From Candidatus Bathyarchaeota archaeon (lineage in GTDB: Archaea; Thermoproteota; Bathyarchaeia; TCS64), in the NCBI GenBank assembly GCA_013329615.1, contig DUKA01000010.1:1-6039 (forward strand): a stretch of 6,039 nucleotides of DNA. The letters are read 5' to 3'. Shown piece after piece: positions 4,170-6,039 of the stretch (its first letter is position 1; the number at the start of each line of letters is the position of its first letter). A program made the translations under genes and the position numbers. The notes beneath the pieces are model-generated. The model worked only from the letters and a program-made list of their open reading frames with translations. It was not told where the DNA came from and made no database searches.

Positions 4170-6039
4170 TGGTCGACTACAAGAAGATCGGCCTGAAGGT
4201 CGGCATAGAGGTACATCAGGAGCTCGCCACGCAGCACAAGCTCTTCAGCCACTGCCCGCCGCAGCTCAGCGAGGCCGAGCCCGAGTACAAGTTCCTTCGC
4301 CGCCTGCGCCCCAGCCAGAGCGAACTGGGCGAGTTCGACCCGGCCGCCCTGTTCGAGTTCCTCAAGGGCAAGACCATCCAATACGAGGGCGACCATGCCA
4401 CTAGCTGTCTCGTCGAGATGGACGAGGAGCCACCGGGGCCACTCGACCCAGAGACCCTCGACCTGACACTCAGCTTCGCGCTGATGGTGGGCAGCCGCGC
4501 CGTGGATGAGGTGCACGTGATGCGCAAGACCGTCGTCGACGGCAGCAATACCGGCGGCTTCCAGCGTACATGCGTCGTCAGCATCGGCGGAGGTGTCGAG
4601 GTGGACGGCAAGAAGTACGGTATACAGCAGATTAGTCTCGAGGAGGACGCCGCGAGGAACGTGGGAGAGGAGGGGAGCGTAGTCCGTTACCGCCTCGACC
4701 GCCTCGGCATACCTCTCATGGAGATCGCCACGGCGCCTGACATGCGCGACCCAGCCGAGGTACAGGCAGTCGCCCTGCGCATCGGCGGCATACTGCGCGC
4801 CACCGGTAAGGTGCGACGAGGACTCGGCACCATCCGCCAAGATGTCAACGTTTCAATCATGAACGGCAAGGTCGTCGAAATCAAGGGCGTGCAAGACCTC
4901 CCCATGATGCCGACCATCGTCGAGTACGAGGCGACGCGCCAGTGGAACCTTCTCGAGATCAAGGATGAACTCGTTAAGCGTGGCGTCAAGCCCGCGGACA
5001 TCGTCGACAAGCAACTCGACGCGTCAAGCGTCTTCAAGGCGACGGAGTCGAAGATACTCAAGAGCGCCCTCAAGGGTGGCGGAGCGGTCAAGGCGGTCAG
5101 GCTCCCCGGATTCGCCGGGCTGACCGGCAGGGGGCTGTGCCCAAACAGGCGCCTCGGCACCGAGATGAGCGACCACGCAAAGTTCCGCGGCGGCGTCAAG
5201 GGAATATTCCACACAGACGAACTACCCGGCTACAGCATCACACAGGCAGAGGTCGACGCGCTCCGCGCATTCGTGGGCGCGAAGGAGGGCGACGCGGTCA
5301 TCATAGTCGCCGACGAGGTGGAGAGGGCGAGGCGCGCACTGTCCGCGGTCGTGGAGAGAGCGAGGGACGTCTTCAATGGCATACCGCTGGAGACCCGGGC
5401 GGCGAACCCAGACGGCACGACGCGATTCACGCGCCCCCGCCCCGGCGCGGCGAGGATGTACCCCGAGACCGACGTCAAGGCGATAACCATCACCGCCGAG
5501 CACCTCGAGAGGCTCAGGAAACACCTGCCCGAAATGCCTGAGGCCAAGCTCAAGCGCTTCCAGAAGGACTACGGCCTCAACGAGAAGCTTGCGAGGCAGA
5601 TAGTCGACTCCGAGTACATGAGCCTCTTCGAGGAGCTGACACGCGCCCACGAGGCGCTGACTACGCTCGTCGCCGTCACCCTGACGGAGGAGCTGAAGAA
5701 GCTGCAGAGGGACGGCGTACTCGTCGAGGCACTGACTGACAACGCCATCAGGGGCACCTTCACACTCGTCGCCTCGGAAGAGCTTGTAAAGGAGTCCGTC
5801 CCCGCCGTGCTAACCTGGCTGGCGCAGAACCCATCGAAGCCGGCGAAGTCCGCCATCGCTGCCCTTGGTTTGGGTCTCCTATCCGATGCCCAGCTTGCCT
5901 CCATCGTCGAGGCCAAGATCAAGGCGAGTGGCGACCTCGTGGCGAAGATGGGTGAGAAGGCCGCCGGTCCTATCATGGGCATGGTGATGGCCGAGGTCAG
6001 GGGCAAGGCGAAGGCAGCCGATGTTCAGGCGATGATCGC
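4169..6039 (+). CDS. gatE: Glutamyl-tRNA(Gln) amidotransferase subunit E (GatE), nearly complete, runs off the right edge
   Basis: The frame is open from ATG 4169 to the window end (623 complete codons). Known GatE proteins are about 620-640 residues, so only a few C-terminal residues are missing. GatE phosphorylates the glutamate on mischarged tRNA(Gln) and amidates it with ammonia from GatD. Visible parts: GIEVHQEL (12-19); LVEMDEEPP (81-89); RKTVVDGSNTGGFQRT (119-134); the GatB/GatE signature RLDRLGIPLMEIAT (175-188); TIRQDVNVSI (221-230); EIKGVQDL (237-244); a GAD insertion domain shared with bacterial AspRS, absent from GatB, at roughly 311-430; and a helical YqeY-like tRNA-binding tail from about 475, ending in VMAEVRGKA. 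The GAD insert marks it as GatE, not GatB. The N-terminal LFSHCP has Ser where I recall many relatives having Cys; bacterial GatB often lacks that Cys too. It overlaps gatD by one base (TGATG). Confidence 0.96.
   Translation, partial: MVDYKKIGLKVGIEVHQELATQHKLFSHCPPQLSEAEPEYKFLRRLRPSQSELGEFDPAALFEFLKGKTIQYEGDHATSCLVEMDEEPPGPLDPETLDLTLSFALMVGSRAVDEVHVMRKTVVDGSNTGGFQRTCVVSIGGGVEVDGKKYGIQQISLEEDAARNVGEEGSVVRYRLDRLGIPLMEIATAPDMRDPAEVQAVALRIGGILRATGKVRRGLGTIRQDVNVSIMNGKVVEIKGVQDLPMMPTIVEYEATRQWNLLEIKDELVKRGVKPADIVDKQLDASSVFKATESKILKSALKGGGAVKAVRLPGFAGLTGRGLCPNRRLGTEMSDHAKFRGGVKGIFHTDELPGYSITQAEVDALRAFVGAKEGDAVIIVADEVERARRALSAVVERARDVFNGIPLETRAANPDGTTRFTRPRPGAARMYPETDVKAITITAEHLERLRKHLPEMPEAKLKRFQKDYGLNEKLARQIVDSEYMSLFEELTRAHEALTTLVAVTLTEELKKLQRDGVLVEALTDNAIRGTFTLVASEELVKESVPAVLTWLAQNPSKPAKSAIAALGLGLLSDAQLASIVEAKIKASGDLVAKMGEKAAGPIMGMVMAEVRGKAKAADVQAMI

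Noticed and set aside
4148..4840. Long reverse-strand open frame opposite the start of gatE
   Set aside because: It lies wholly opposite clear gatE code, has low-complexity Ala/Val/Leu/His-rich translation with no family resemblance, and is the expected mirror of GC-rich codons on the + strand.
3808..5607. ATAGTCGACTC present in both gatD and gatE, and frequent GTCGAC elsewhere
   Set aside because: In the genes examined these encode Val-Asp (here Ile-Val-Asp-Ser) with the preferred GTC and GAC codons; codon bias explains them.
5222..6006. Several reverse-strand open frames opposite the 3' half of gatE
   Set aside because: They overlap one another and the conserved GatE GAD and tail domains; none shows a motif or a promoter.
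1..6039. Mobile element, CRISPR array, tRNA gene or defence system
   Set aside because: No inverted terminal repeats, spaced direct repeats, cloverleaf sequence or transposase/nuclease motif was seen; the window is filled with housekeeping genes.

Overview
The window is GC-rich, densely coding archaeal chromosome with every gene on the + strand. The lineage evidence is direct. There is a GatD/GatE pair, which is the archaea-specific tRNA-dependent amidotransferase, and an archaeal-type Elp3. There is also a ribosomal protein S30e, which among archaea is mainly a trait of the TACK side (Thaumarchaeota, Aigarchaeota, Crenarchaeota and relatives) rather than of Euryarchaeota. The S30e N-terminus (MPTHGSLTKAGKV) looks thaumarchaeal-like to me from memory. 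I cannot place it more finely without a search. Codon use combines GC-ending codons with frequent AGG (Arg) and ATA (Ile).

Layout from left to right: (1) 1-200, the 3' end of a PyrK-type flavoprotein subunit carrying its [2Fe-2S] cysteine motif; (2) 237-965, a complete metallo-beta-lactamase-fold hydrolase of unknown substrate; (3) 1011-1199, ribosomal protein S30e with an Arg/Gly-rich tail; (4) 1216-2790, Elp3, the radical-SAM/acetyltransferase enzyme of tRNA wobble-uridine modification; (5) 2838-4169, GatD; (6) 4169 to the right edge, GatE, which lacks only its last few residues. There are no RNA genes, mobile elements, CRISPR arrays or gene-free stretches over 50 bases.

The right two thirds form a decoding and translation block. 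GatDE converts Glu-tRNA(Gln) to Gln-tRNA(Gln). Elp3 modifies U34 of tRNAs with a wobble uridine, a set that can include tRNA(Gln) with anticodon UUG. S30e sits in the small ribosomal subunit. gatD and gatE overlap by one base and are almost certainly co-translated; gatE has the only convincing Shine-Dalgarno sequence in the window. Each of the other complete genes has a TATA-like box about 22-40 bases before its start, which suggests short-leader or leaderless transcripts from several promoters.

I found no previously undescribed system. The points most worth a second look are the RGG tail of S30e, the uncertain non-AUG start of elp3 whose likely promoter overlaps the S30e stop codon, and the elp3-gatD-gatE neighbourhood.
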